DNA of 43,121 bases, from NCBI GenBank assembly GCA_903908535.1, contig CAIVSE010000029.1, forward strand, positions 1-43,121. The letters run 5' to 3'. The notes beneath the pieces are model-generated. The model was not told the origin of the DNA, did no database searches, and worked only from the letters and a program-made list of their open reading frames with translations. Below are positions 1-8,984 of the stretch, piece after piece; position 1 is the first letter of the stretch, and each line of letters opens with the position of its first letter. The stretch is from Candidatus Doudnabacteria bacterium (GTDB lineage: Bacteria; Patescibacteriota; Doudnabacteria; UBA920). The position numbers and the translations under genes were made by a program.

Positions 1-45
1 CTGAAAAAAGATGGCGAGCGATGGTTGTCGCTCGCCGGATGTTCA

Positions 46-1194
46 CTATACAAACTGTCCGCGCGGGGTAATAAACACCGGCGCGTAACCGGGTTTCAGC
101 GGCGGCATACAGCCCCAGGGGTAACCGGGGTAGTAAGCGTAAAGCGGCAGTTCCGGCGAAACATGCCCGCCGGCCGCCTGCCTGACTTTGGTTTTTACCT
201 CCTGCGGATCCCGGCCCGCAGAAAGAAGCTGCCGGATTTTTGGATCCAATTCCTGGTAGGGGTGATGCCCCCATTCGGCCCTGAGGTACCAGCCGGCAAT
301 GTCCGCAATCTGCCAGGGGGAAATCATGGGCCAGGTATTGAGGTCGCCGGTCAGAACCGTGTCGCCAAACGAAGCATTGCCACGCTCGGCTTTGTCCCAG
401 GCCACTTGCCGCACGTGCGGCGGATCATAAAGCCCGGTATCTACAATACCCGGGCAGAGCTCCACAATTCCCACCGGCGCGTCCACATAATGCCCCGCTT
501 CGCGGGCCCAGGTTTGCAGGAATGTCGACGATACCGCTTTGTGGGCGGCATCGGCAAACAGGTAAGCGGCCGGACGGAAGCTGGCCAGCGCGGTCAGTCC
601 CAATACCCGAAGTTCCTGCTGGCCGCGGCGGATAATAAGGTCGTAAGAAAAGGCGGAGATATTCTGAAAAAACTTAACCCGCCTGTTAATCGCGGCCGCC
701 AGCACCTCGGCGTTTTCTTCCCAGGTGGGTAAAAAAGGCCGGTCTGCATCCGCGGTGTAGGATTCGTAAAGGACAAAGTCTACGCGGGATACGGGCGCAA
801 GATGGCTTAAACAGATTTCCAAATTCTGCAGCCAGTCAATGTTCCCCAGGTCGGCCTGCAGCACGGATATATTTTCGCGGCAGGGGAGAGTATTAATAAG
901 CCTGATGATAATGTCCGCCTGCGCCGAGCTGGCGCACTGGATGATGACGCGTCGTCCCTGGTCTGCCAGGCGCAGGGCTATTGGCAACGAGACGTTGCAA
1001 AGGTACTCATTGTGGCCCGGAAAAAAAGCCTTGGTAGCCGTTCGCGTCATTTTAGAACCGTCGAATTTGGTTACGCTACAGCCGGTAACCAGCGCCACCG
1101 GCTGTCCGGCCGGATCCAGCTTCCATTGGCTGCTTTGGGTTTTTCGGACCTGCTTAATTCCTGTTCCCAGCTCCAAGTCAAAAATTTTCGACAT
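46..1194 (-). CDS. SDR-family (NAD(P)-dependent) oxidoreductase-like protein
   Basis: ORF 46..1218; the ATG at 1194 is preceded by AAGGAGGA, so the real start is likely MSKIFDLELG. N-terminal VALVTGCS and the overall SDR-like layout. Confidence 0.65.
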   Translation of the reverse strand: MSKIFDLELGTGIKQVRKTQSSQWKLDPAGQPVALVTGCSVTKFDGSKMTRTATKAFFPGHNEYLCNVSLPIALRLADQGRRVIIQCASSAQADIIIRLINTLPCRENISVLQADLGNIDWLQNLEICLSHLAPVSRVDFVLYESYTADADRPFLPTWEENAEVLAAAINRRVKFFQNISAFSYDLIIRRGQQELRVLGLTALASFRPAAYLFADAAHKAVSSTFLQTWAREAGHYVDAPVGIVELCPGIVDTGLYDPPHVRQVAWDKAERGNASFGDTVLTGDLNTWPMISPWQIADIAGWYLRAEWGHHPYQELDPKIRQLLSAGRDPQEVKTKVRQAAGGHVSPELPLYAYYPGYPWGCMPPLKPGYAPVFITPRGQFV

Positions 1195-1213
1195 ACGCTT
1201 AGTCCTCCTTAAA

Positions 1214-1229
1214 TGCAATTTAGTCGCAT
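1214..1229. promoter_or_regulatory. Fur-family-like operator candidate, copy 1 (TGCAATTTAGTCGCAT)
   Basis: Exact 16-bp repeat of 1268-1283; imperfect 7-1-7 inverted repeat; lies in the intergenic region upstream of the fur/ZIP operon. Confidence 0.45.
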
Positions 1230-1267
1230 CTGCATATTAGCTTTATTATAGCCTTCTGTCAAGTAGT

Positions 1268-1283
1268 TGCAATTTAGTCGCAT
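1268..1283. promoter_or_regulatory. Fur-family-like operator candidate, copy 2, overlapping the -35/spacer
   Basis: Exact repeat of 1214-1229. Overlaps TTGCAA (1267-1272), 17 bp, TATAAT (1290-1295) upstream of the ATG at 1302. Confidence 0.5.
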
Positions 1284-1301
1284 TTATTATATAATGGTTA
1301 T

Positions 1302-1931
1302 ATGAAAAATTTAATCCTGCTTTCCAGCAGTAAATATTTAGCGGACGGGCTGCCTTTGCCGTTTCCCAAACCTCTGGCCGAAATGCGTCTGGCTTACATA
1401 ACCACAGCCGGCAAACCGGTGGCGGACAAGGTTTATATTGAGCGGACAAAGAACTATTTAGCCAAAACCGGTTGCAGTTTTTTTGAACTGGACCTTGACG
1501 GCCAGAATCCGGACAGTCTTCGGCAGGCGCTGGCTAATGTAGATTTGGTATTTGTGGAAGGCGGCAATGCTTATTATCTTTTAAAATCCATCAGGGACAG
1601 CGGTTTTGAAAGTGTGATAAAAGAGTTATTACCCGGAGGCGTATGGTATGTGTCAGCCTGCGCCGGCACGCATGTTGTCGGACCGGTTATTGACATGGCC
1701 GATTGGAGGCAGCGCCCGGACTATAATCATTTTGGAATTTTAGAGACCTCGGCCATGGGTTTAGTGCCGTTTGTAACAGTCGTCCATTATATTCCGGAAT
1801 TCCATGATCGGCTGAAGCAAAAAATAGCTTCAACCAAATATCCGGTTAAAATACTTTCTGATAAACAGGCTTTGTTTATTCAGGACGACGTGGTAAAATT
1901 AATTGGTGAAGGGAAGGAAATTATTTTGTGA
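1302..1931 (+). CDS. Peptidase E-like (S51) / type 1 glutamine amidotransferase-like protein
   Basis: 209 aa; VFVEGGNAYYLL and YVSACAGTHVVGP nucleophile-elbow-like motif. Confidence 0.7.
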   Translation: MKNLILLSSSKYLADGLPLPFPKPLAEMRLAYITTAGKPVADKVYIERTKNYLAKTGCSFFELDLDGQNPDSLRQALANVDLVFVEGGNAYYLLKSIRDSGFESVIKELLPGGVWYVSACAGTHVVGPVIDMADWRQRPDYNHFGILETSAMGLVPFVTVVHYIPEFHDRLKQKIASTKYPVKILSDKQALFIQDDVVKLIGEGKEIIL

Positions 1932-2356
1932 ATTGTCAACAACATACGGCGGAAATAAAGAATAAGCTGCGGCAAAATAAGCTTAAAGCCACGCCGGCCC
2001 GCTTGGGGCTTTTGGATGTTTTTGAGCACGTCAAAAAACCTTTAAGCGTTGGGGATTTAGCGCAAAAATTGGGCCGTTTGGGTGTGGATAAGGCCACGCT
2101 GTACCGCAACGTAGAATCTTTAGAGGCTTTGGGTTTGCTGAAAAAAATTCGTTTAAGCGGCCGCAGTGAATATTATGAACTGGCTTCCCAAACCCATCAC
2201 CACCATTTAATTTGTAAAAATTGCGGAAGGGTTTCTGATATTGAAGGCTGTAAAGTCGTCGCTAATAACAAAAATCTTTTAAAAAAGTCCGGCTTCGCGG
2301 AAATTAGCGGACATTCTTTGGAGTTTTTTGGAATTTGTAATAACTGCGCAAAATAA
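1928..2356 (+). CDS. Fur-family metalloregulator (Fur/Zur/PerR type)
   Basis: 142 aa; winged helix (ATPARLGLLDVFE...KATLYRNVESLEALGLL), HHHHLICKNCG and CNNC Cys pairs; overlaps its neighbours by 1-4 nt. Confidence 0.88.
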   Translation: MNCQQHTAEIKNKLRQNKLKATPARLGLLDVFEHVKKPLSVGDLAQKLGRLGVDKATLYRNVESLEALGLLKKIRLSGRSEYYELASQTHHHHLICKNCGRVSDIEGCKVVANNKNLLKKSGFAEISGHSLEFFGICNNCAK

Positions 2357-3081
2357 TGGAAGCCATTTTACTTTCCTGCGCCACATTTTTTTCCACCCTG
2401 TTCGGCGGATTGTTTGCGGTTAAATATAAAAACAAGCTCCACTTAATAATGGGCTTCACCGCCGGCGTACTGCTGGGCGTGGTGAGTTTTGATATTTTTC
2501 CGGAAATAATTTCACGCGTAACGGCGGGCGGCTACCGGCCGGTGGAACCCATGGTAGCTTTGGTTATTGGTTTTTTACTGTTCCATATTCTGGAAAAAAG
2601 CATTGTCATCCACCACGCGCACGAAGGCGATTACGCCGACCACAAGCATCCGCAGGTGGGCATACTTTCAGCCCTGGCCCTGGCCGGACACAGCTTTATG
2701 GACGGCGTGGGCATTGGCCTGGGCTTCCAGGTCAACCCGGCCGTGGGACTGCTTGTAGCCATTGCCGTCATCTCCCACGATTTTACCGACGGTATGAACA
2801 CCATTACCCTGATGTTAACCAACAATAATTCCACTAAAAAGTCCAAGATGTTTTTATTGCTGGATGCCTTTACGCCCGTGCTGGGCGCGCTATCCACTTT
2901 GTTGTTCAGGGTTTCGCCGCATTTTTTGGTCTGGTACCTGGGCTTCTTTGCCGGCTTTTTGCTCTACATTGGCGCCAGCGACATTTTGCCGGAAGCGCAT
3001 GCCAAACACAGTTCGGCTAAACTTATTTTCCTCACCATCTTGGGCGTGGTGCTAACCTTTGTAATAACCAGGTTTGCCTAG
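2356..3081 (+). CDS. ZIP-family metal transporter
   Basis: 241 aa polytopic protein; HSFMDGVGIGLGF and HDFTDGMNTITL ZIP motifs; downstream of a Fur-family gene. Confidence 0.85.
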   Translation: MEAILLSCATFFSTLFGGLFAVKYKNKLHLIMGFTAGVLLGVVSFDIFPEIISRVTAGGYRPVEPMVALVIGFLLFHILEKSIVIHHAHEGDYADHKHPQVGILSALALAGHSFMDGVGIGLGFQVNPAVGLLVAIAVISHDFTDGMNTITLMLTNNNSTKKSKMFLLLDAFTPVLGALSTLLFRVSPHFLVWYLGFFAGFLLYIGASDILPEAHAKHSSAKLIFLTILGVVLTFVITRFA

Positions 3082-3090
3082 AAGCTTCAT

Positions 3091-3288
3091 TTTCCCCAAA
3101 TCTGTCGCCGGCTGACTTTTTGGGACACGCTCATGTTTCTCCTGCGGAAACACTCGCTCATAACTTTGTCCAAAAACTTTATTTTGAATCGTCAGAACAA
3201 AATAAAGACCAAGCTTTTTGGCCAAAGTTATGGTCCCAAAAAGCCAATCCGGCTCCTGCTGTATAGGAAAAATTAACGGTCTGGCGGA
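3091..3288. repeat. Structured multi-hairpin intergenic element, copy A
   Basis: Nested inverted repeats (CTTTTTGGGAC/GTCCCAAAAAG; ATAACTTTG/CAAAGTTAT; CTTTATTTTG/CAAAATAAAG). Shares GGACACGCTCR, TCCmAAAAACTTT and AAAGACCARGCTTTTTGG with 31098-31283. Confidence 0.7.
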
Positions 3289-3299
3289 GACTGCATTTA

Positions 3300-3308
3300 T
3301 GCTATAAT
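3300..3308 (+). promoter_or_regulatory. Extended -10 promoter (TGCTATAAT) of pyrD
   Basis: TGCTATAAT about 29 bp upstream of the pyrD start. Confidence 0.6.
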
Positions 3309-3336
3309 GTAACTACAAAGCTAACAAACTTATCCT

Positions 3337-4419
3337 ATGACTACAACTAAGCGGTCTGCCATAGTCCGTTTTTTTTATACCAAAATCGTCAAACCTATTT
3401 TGTTTAAGTTTGATCCCGAAGACGTCCACGACAATATAACCTTGATTGGGCGTTTTTTAGGCAGTAACATAATTACCAGGGGCACTACAAGTTTAATGCT
3501 TAATTACGAAAATCCGGCGCTGGAGCAAAATATTCTGGGCCTTAAATTTAAAAATCCTATAGGTTTGGCCGCGGGTTTTGATAAAGACGCCCGCCTGACC
3601 AAAATTTTGCCTTACGTGGGTTTTGGTTTTGAAGAAGCCGGCTCCATAACCGGCGAGCCCTGCCAAGGCAATCCGCGGCCCAGGCTGTGGCGCCTAAAAG
3701 AACAGCAATCCATGCGGGTTTATTACGGTTTAAAAAATGACGGCTGCGGAGCAATATCTAGACGCCTGCAAAATGCAAATTTTAAATTTATTTTGGGTAC
3801 CAGCATTGCCAAAACCAACAGCCCGCAAACCGTGGACAGGCAAAAAGGGATTGCCGATTATGTCAAAGCTTTTAAGGCCTTTACGGGCATCGGGGATTAT
3901 TACACCGTCAACATTTCCTGCCCCAATGCTTTTGGCGGCCAGCCGTTTACGGACGCGGAAAGTTTCCACCAGCTGATGGCGGAAATAGATAAAGTGGCAA
4001 CCGCAAAACCGGTGTTTGTAAAATTTTCACCGGATTTGCCGCAAACAGAAGTTGACGCCCTTTTGGCAGTGGCGGCCAAACACAGGATCCACGGTTTTGT
4101 TTTGGCTAACCTGACCAAAAAATTCGGGGGCATTGGCGGCCTAAGCGGCAAAGTCCAGGAGAATTTAGCCAATGAACTTATCAGGTACGTTTATAAAAAA
4201 ACCCGCGGCCGCTATATTATAATGGGCGTCGGCGGGGTCTTTAACGCGGAAGATGCCTATAAAAAAATCAGGCTGGGCGCCAGTTTGGTGCAGTTGATTA
4301 CCGGCATGATTTTTGAAGGTCCGCAGTTAATAGGGGAGATAAACCGGGGACTGGCAGGACTGTTAAAGCGGGATGGGTATAAAAATATTGCCGAAGCGGT
4401 GGGGAAAGATAATCGGTAA
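3337..4419 (+). CDS. pyrD: Dihydroorotate dehydrogenase, class 2 (quinone type)
   Basis: 360 aa; NPIGLAAGFDKDA, GFGFEEAGSITGEPCQGNPRPRLWRL, TVNISCPN, IIMGVGGVFNAEDAYKKIRLGASLVQL. Confidence 0.93.
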   Translation: MTTTKRSAIVRFFYTKIVKPILFKFDPEDVHDNITLIGRFLGSNIITRGTTSLMLNYENPALEQNILGLKFKNPIGLAAGFDKDARLTKILPYVGFGFEEAGSITGEPCQGNPRPRLWRLKEQQSMRVYYGLKNDGCGAISRRLQNANFKFILGTSIAKTNSPQTVDRQKGIADYVKAFKAFTGIGDYYTVNISCPNAFGGQPFTDAESFHQLMAEIDKVATAKPVFVKFSPDLPQTEVDALLAVAAKHRIHGFVLANLTKKFGGIGGLSGKVQENLANELIRYVYKKTRGRYIIMGVGGVFNAEDAYKKIRLGASLVQLITGMIFEGPQLIGEINRGLAGLLKRDGYKNIAEAVGKDNR

Positions 4420-4505
4420 GAACATAATCTGGATACTTAGCTACAACTAATAAAAACTATAAAAACAGGCCAAAACCTGGGAATCTCCAAAAAAAGACCA
4501 AAATA

Positions 4506-4514
4506 TGCTATAAT
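4506..4514 (+). promoter_or_regulatory. Extended -10 promoter (TGCTATAAT) upstream of the large secreted protein
   Basis: TGCTATAAT; start codon about 78 nt downstream. Confidence 0.5.
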
Positions 4515-4591
4515 AAAATTAACCAATTTATATGCATATGTATGATTTGCCAAAATTTTCAACAATATAAAAGTTGTTAATTAAAGTTTTT

Positions 4592-7500
4592 ATGATAAAA
4601 CAAAAATTCTTTAAAATCTTGGCGCTTTTGTGCGTATTGGGCTGCATACTTTTTGAAGCTTTCTCCGCCTCCGCCCTAACCTACAACCAAATCGTGTCCG
4701 GGCAAACCGGGGAGGTGCTGGGCGGCTCCACCGTGGCAGTGGACTCTGCCAGTCCAGTCGCGGGTAACAACGTAAAGAATGCTAATCTTACCTACAGCTT
4801 TACCAACACGGCCGGCACGTTGCTAATAGTCTGTGCCACGGCTGGTGACGCTGTCCAGAGCATTAGCGGCGTCACCTACAACGGCGTGGCTATGAGCCCG
4901 GTTGCCAGCGTGCGCAGCCACGACGGGACCACAGGAGCTTACTCCAGTTTGTGGTCTTTGCTTAATCCGGCAACCGGAGCCAATAACGTTGTCGTCACCA
5001 AGAGCGGCAGTAATGCCAGCGGTTACATTATTTCCGGAGCGGTTTCTTTTACCGGTAATGCCGCTACCAATCCTATTGCTCAATCTTTAACTAACAATGC
5101 CACAAGCGGTACCACAGCTTCCGTAACGGTACCAAATACCACAGCGGGCAATATGGTGGTTGACTGTGCGACCAACGGCAGCGCTATGGGCAGCTCTTTG
5201 CAGACGCTGAACTTTGAAAAAAATGTCAATGATTCAGATTATGGCAACAATGCCGCCTCCTCCTATGCCACTGCCGGTGGCAGTGTTACTATGGGTTATA
5301 CCGGTGACGCCAGCGACGGCTGGGGCATTGTAGCCGCGGAAATTAAAGCTAACACAGTTTCTGACACCCAGGCCCCCACCGTTCCCACTAACCTTTCTGC
5401 CACGGCAGTATCTTCATCAGCGATAAATTTAAGTTGGACAGCAAGTACAGATAACGTGGGAGTCACAGGCTATACAATATATAGAGGGGGAGTGCAAATA
5501 GGCACAAGTGCTACTAACAGTTACAGTGACACCGGCCTTACAGCTTCCACCCAGTATACCTATACTGTAGATGCCTATGATGCGGCAGGCAACCATAGCA
5601 GCCAGTCAAGTTCAGCCCAGGCTACCACACAAGCGGCAGCTCTCACTGTTCCTACCATTTCCAGCTTTACCGCTAACCCTACAAGCATTACCTCGGGCAA
5701 TAGCACAACATTATCCTGGTCTGTGACCGGCAATCCTACTCCAACTTTATCCATAAACAACGGAGTTGGTACTGTAAGTGGTTCATCCGTTAATGTTACC
5801 CCGGCCAGTACCACCACCTATACCTTAACTGTCACCAATTCCCAGGGCAATACCACGGCTAATACTACTGTTACGGTTACCGCTCCCGATACCACTCCTC
5901 CCACCGTCCCTACCAACCTTAGCGCTACTGCCGTTTCTTCATCGGGGATTAACCTGAATTGGACAGCTTCTACCGACAATGTAGGAGTAACAGGGTACAA
6001 AATATTCAGAGGGGGAACACAGATAGGAACATCTGCTACTAACAGCTACTCTGACACCGGCCTGACTGCTTCCACCCAATACACTTATACAGTCTCTGCT
6101 TATGATGCGGCGGGAAATAACTCCTCACAGTCAACCAGTGCCAGCGCCACCACGCAGGCGGCTTCGGCCTATTATCAATTGCCAAGCGACCGTATGATAC
6201 CATGGCTAGACGGATCCGACATTTGGAATAACGGCGTGCTGCCGACCTATTCCCAGGTGACCTGCGCCGGCCTGGCGGGGAACGGCACGACCAACGACGG
6301 CCCTGCTATGCAAACTTGCATCAACAATGCCACGGCGAACACGGCGGTCTACATTCCGGCAGGCACGTATTATGTAAATAGTACCGTTCGGCTCAAAAGC
6401 GGTGTGGCGATGCGCGGCGCCGGTTCCGCTACTATTATTAACCTTGGCGCAAGCGGGCAACTTACCACCCAGAACTTCTCGCATTCCACCAATCTTAATC
6501 CCGCAACCAACTACAACCAGATCCCGAGCACTTTTACTCTCTCCGGCAGCCCGCAGAAGGGCGACACCACGGTAACTTGCGCTTCCGGTTGCAGCAATGT
6601 TAGTGTGGGGACATACATAAAGATATTTGGCAACGACGATCCCACGCTGATTTCTGATCCCGGCGGAAGCTGTGACTATTGCGGTGATGATACAGGTGCG
6701 TATTTGATGCAGCAAATTGCTGAAGTTACGGCGATTAATGGCTCGGTGTTCACGCTTAGCAGACCTCTTTACTTCACGCCATACACAGCGGCTGTGCGGC
6801 TTACTGACCCTGCCGGAACCGAACCTGCCGGAGCTAAGTTTAATATCATTAGCTTCACAACCCAAAAAGCCGGTTACGAGTATTTTCATGTTCTGGGCAT
6901 CGGTGATCTTGGGGGTAACCCTATTATCGACATGCAAGGTTGTCTCGACTGCTGGGTAAGGGGCATTGAGTCGCAATACAGCGGCAGCAACAGCGACGGC
7001 GGCCATATTCGCCTGCAGTTTACCTATGGCAATGAGGTTCGTGACAATTACGTCCACGAGGGACGGTCCGGCGCCAGCGGCTCCGGTTATGGCATCTGGT
7101 CAGAATGGGTAAATGGGGATACCAAAATTGAAAACAACATTGTTCGCCATACCCGCCACGGCATTATTTGGGAGGGCGGCGGCGGCGGCGAAGCCGTGCT
7201 CTATAACTACATAGATGACAACTTTACCGATGATATGACATATTTGGGATCGGCCCGTCCGAACCACGGCGCCCAGCCATATATGCAGTTATGGGAAGGC
7301 AATATTGCTTCCCATGTAGCCGAGGATGACCTTCATGGGAGTTCTTCTGACCTGGTGTTCTTCCGCAATAATTTTTGGGGTGATGAAACAGATGATAATG
7401 GCGGCTGCTCGGTGAATGTTACAACCATTAAGGTCGCAGAATCTACCCCGGTTTCCGGCAATTATCCGCTGTGCACGACAATCCCCGGGTTTTCCACATA

Positions 7501-8050
7501 CGAAAGCCAGATGCTTGGCTTTGCGGCAATTGACGTTTTTGACGGCAACAATTACTTGAGCTTTGTTGATAACGTGCTTGGCCGCACCGGAATGCACACA
7601 AACTGGGCCAATGCCACGCTTAGGGCCGATAGCGGCAGCTGCTGCACCGGCACGACCGCGAACCCATACGTTTATGCCATTGCCACTACCGTGATGGGTT
7701 CAACACCGGTTCCAAATTCGACCGTTCTTTTGCACGGTAACTGGGATTTTAAGACTAACGGAGTCGCATATTGGGATGGCGGGTCGAACCATGCTTTTGC
7801 CAATTCCTGGTATTACACTTCTGAACCAAGTTTCCTGGCCAACGCCGGTGTGCCATGGCCGGCTATCGGCGGTGATGTTGCGGGCGGCAACCTTTCGGGA
7901 ACTTCCGGCCGAGTCAACACAAATGCTGCTTATGATTGCTATTGGAATGTCCTTCATGCAAATGGGGTTTTTGATGCTCAATCTTGCTTCGCTGGTAACT
8001 CTTCCGATACCACCCCTCCAGCCCCTCCCACGGGAGTGAGCGTGAATTAA
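4592..8050 (+). CDS. Large secreted protein: signal peptide, N-terminal beta-sandwich domain, two FN3 domains, pectate-lyase-like right-handed beta-helix
   Basis: ORF 4574..8050, likely start MIKQKFFKILALLC. Two DTxxPTVPTNLSATAVSSS..NWTASTDNVGVTGY FN3 repeats; GNGTTNDGPAMQTCINNA..VYIPAGTYYVNSTVRLKSGVAMRGAG resembles Pectate_lyase_3. Confidence 0.85.
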   Translation: MIKQKFFKILALLCVLGCILFEAFSASALTYNQIVSGQTGEVLGGSTVAVDSASPVAGNNVKNANLTYSFTNTAGTLLIVCATAGDAVQSISGVTYNGVAMSPVASVRSHDGTTGAYSSLWSLLNPATGANNVVVTKSGSNASGYIISGAVSFTGNAATNPIAQSLTNNATSGTTASVTVPNTTAGNMVVDCATNGSAMGSSLQTLNFEKNVNDSDYGNNAASSYATAGGSVTMGYTGDASDGWGIVAAEIKANTVSDTQAPTVPTNLSATAVSSSAINLSWTASTDNVGVTGYTIYRGGVQIGTSATNSYSDTGLTASTQYTYTVDAYDAAGNHSSQSSSAQATTQAAALTVPTISSFTANPTSITSGNSTTLSWSVTGNPTPTLSINNGVGTVSGSSVNVTPASTTTYTLTVTNSQGNTTANTTVTVTAPDTTPPTVPTNLSATAVSSSGINLNWTASTDNVGVTGYKIFRGGTQIGTSATNSYSDTGLTASTQYTYTVSAYDAAGNNSSQSTSASATTQAASAYYQLPSDRMIPWLDGSDIWNNGVLPTYSQVTCAGLAGNGTTNDGPAMQTCINNATANTAVYIPAGTYYVNSTVRLKSGVAMRGAGSATIINLGASGQLTTQNFSHSTNLNPATNYNQIPSTFTLSGSPQKGDTTVTCASGCSNVSVGTYIKIFGNDDPTLISDPGGSCDYCGDDTGAYLMQQIAEVTAINGSVFTLSRPLYFTPYTAAVRLTDPAGTEPAGAKFNIISFTTQKAGYEYFHVLGIGDLGGNPIIDMQGCLDCWVRGIESQYSGSNSDGGHIRLQFTYGNEVRDNYVHEGRSGASGSGYGIWSEWVNGDTKIENNIVRHTRHGIIWEGGGGGEAVLYNYIDDNFTDDMTYLGSARPNHGAQPYMQLWEGNIASHVAEDDLHGSSSDLVFFRNNFWGDETDDNGGCSVNVTTIKVAESTPVSGNYPLCTTIPGFSTYESQMLGFAAIDVFDGNNYLSFVDNVLGRTGMHTNWANATLRADSGSCCTGTTANPYVYAIATTVMGSTPVPNSTVLLHGNWDFKTNGVAYWDGGSNHAFANSWYYTSEPSFLANAGVPWPAIGGDVAGGNLSGTSGRVNTNAAYDCYWNVLHANGVFDAQSCFAGNSSDTTPPAPPTGVSVN

Positions 8051-8072
8051 AAATAGATAGTATAATTACTGT

Positions 8073-8933
8073 ATGGCTTGGATAGGTAAACAAAAATTCT
8101 TTAATAGATATTTGCCGTTTGCCTTGAGCGTGATTTTGCTTGTCTCCGCCGCGCTCGTCTATCAATTTTTTATTCAATCGCCGCAGGTGGCCGAGGCGGC
8201 CCCGGCGTTGGTTTCCGGCCAGTCGGCGAGTTGTTCAACCGGAACCGGTTCTTGTACAATTCCTTACCCTTCGCCAAACGTGGCGCATAATTTTTTGGTG
8301 GCCGAATGTGAAGGCATAGGCGGAAGTACATGCAGTCTTACGGATACCGCGGGTAATTCTTGGATTTTAGCTAATCAGGGGGATAATTCCCTAAATTCGC
8401 ATATTTCGATTTTGTATGTTAACGACGCCAAAGGCGGCGCCAATACGGTTACTTGTAATATCAGCAGTAGCGGCGGCTGGCAAACATGTGCTGTAGCGGA
8501 ATTTTCAGGAATTTCCAATGTTTCGCCGCTGGATCAAACTGCTTCGGGCGCAAACAGCTCTACTGTGAATTGGAACGTCACGGCCGGGGGTGCCACCGCA
8601 CAGGCCAGCGAATTAATTATAGGCGCGGGGGGTACTGCAAGTACGGATAATGCTGGTGCTGTATTTAGCGCCGGAAGTAATTTTTTTATTGCCACCAATG
8701 ATAACCCTTGCAGTCAAAGTTGTGCATATCCAAGTCAGGGGACAAGTTATCTTGAATATAGAGCTATTTCTTCACAAGGAACGTATTCGGCGCCGGCAGT
8801 AAATGCTCAAGCGGAAAGCGGTATGTCTTTAATTGCGACCTTTAAAGGCACTGCTGCCAAAACCGGCAACTTTGTCCAGCAAGGCGGCAAGTTTATTCAA
8901 AGAGGGGGAAAGGTAGTGGTTGGGGGTGTGTAA
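8073..8933 (+). CDS. Secreted protein with an adhesin-like beta-sandwich domain
   Basis: Signal peptide/TM at the N-terminus; domain resembles the N-terminal domain of the upstream protein; TATAAT (8061-8066) exactly 6 nt before the ATG. Confidence 0.7.
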   Translation: MAWIGKQKFFNRYLPFALSVILLVSAALVYQFFIQSPQVAEAAPALVSGQSASCSTGTGSCTIPYPSPNVAHNFLVAECEGIGGSTCSLTDTAGNSWILANQGDNSLNSHISILYVNDAKGGANTVTCNISSSGGWQTCAVAEFSGISNVSPLDQTASGANSSTVNWNVTAGGATAQASELIIGAGGTASTDNAGAVFSAGSNFFIATNDNPCSQSCAYPSQGTSYLEYRAISSQGTYSAPAVNAQAESGMSLIATFKGTAAKTGNFVQQGGKFIQRGGKVVVGGV

Positions 8934-8984
8934 GGTACCCATTTCTTTAGACACCGCCTCTTAGGATATTTAAGGTTAATTTAA

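Noticed and set aside
25-732. ORF-track entry 25..732 (+) and many other long ORFs antisense to annotated genes (e.g. 6206..7057 -, 32834..33340 -, 41396..41719 -)
   Set aside because: Antisense shadows of well-supported genes, with no recognisable motifs or initiation signals.
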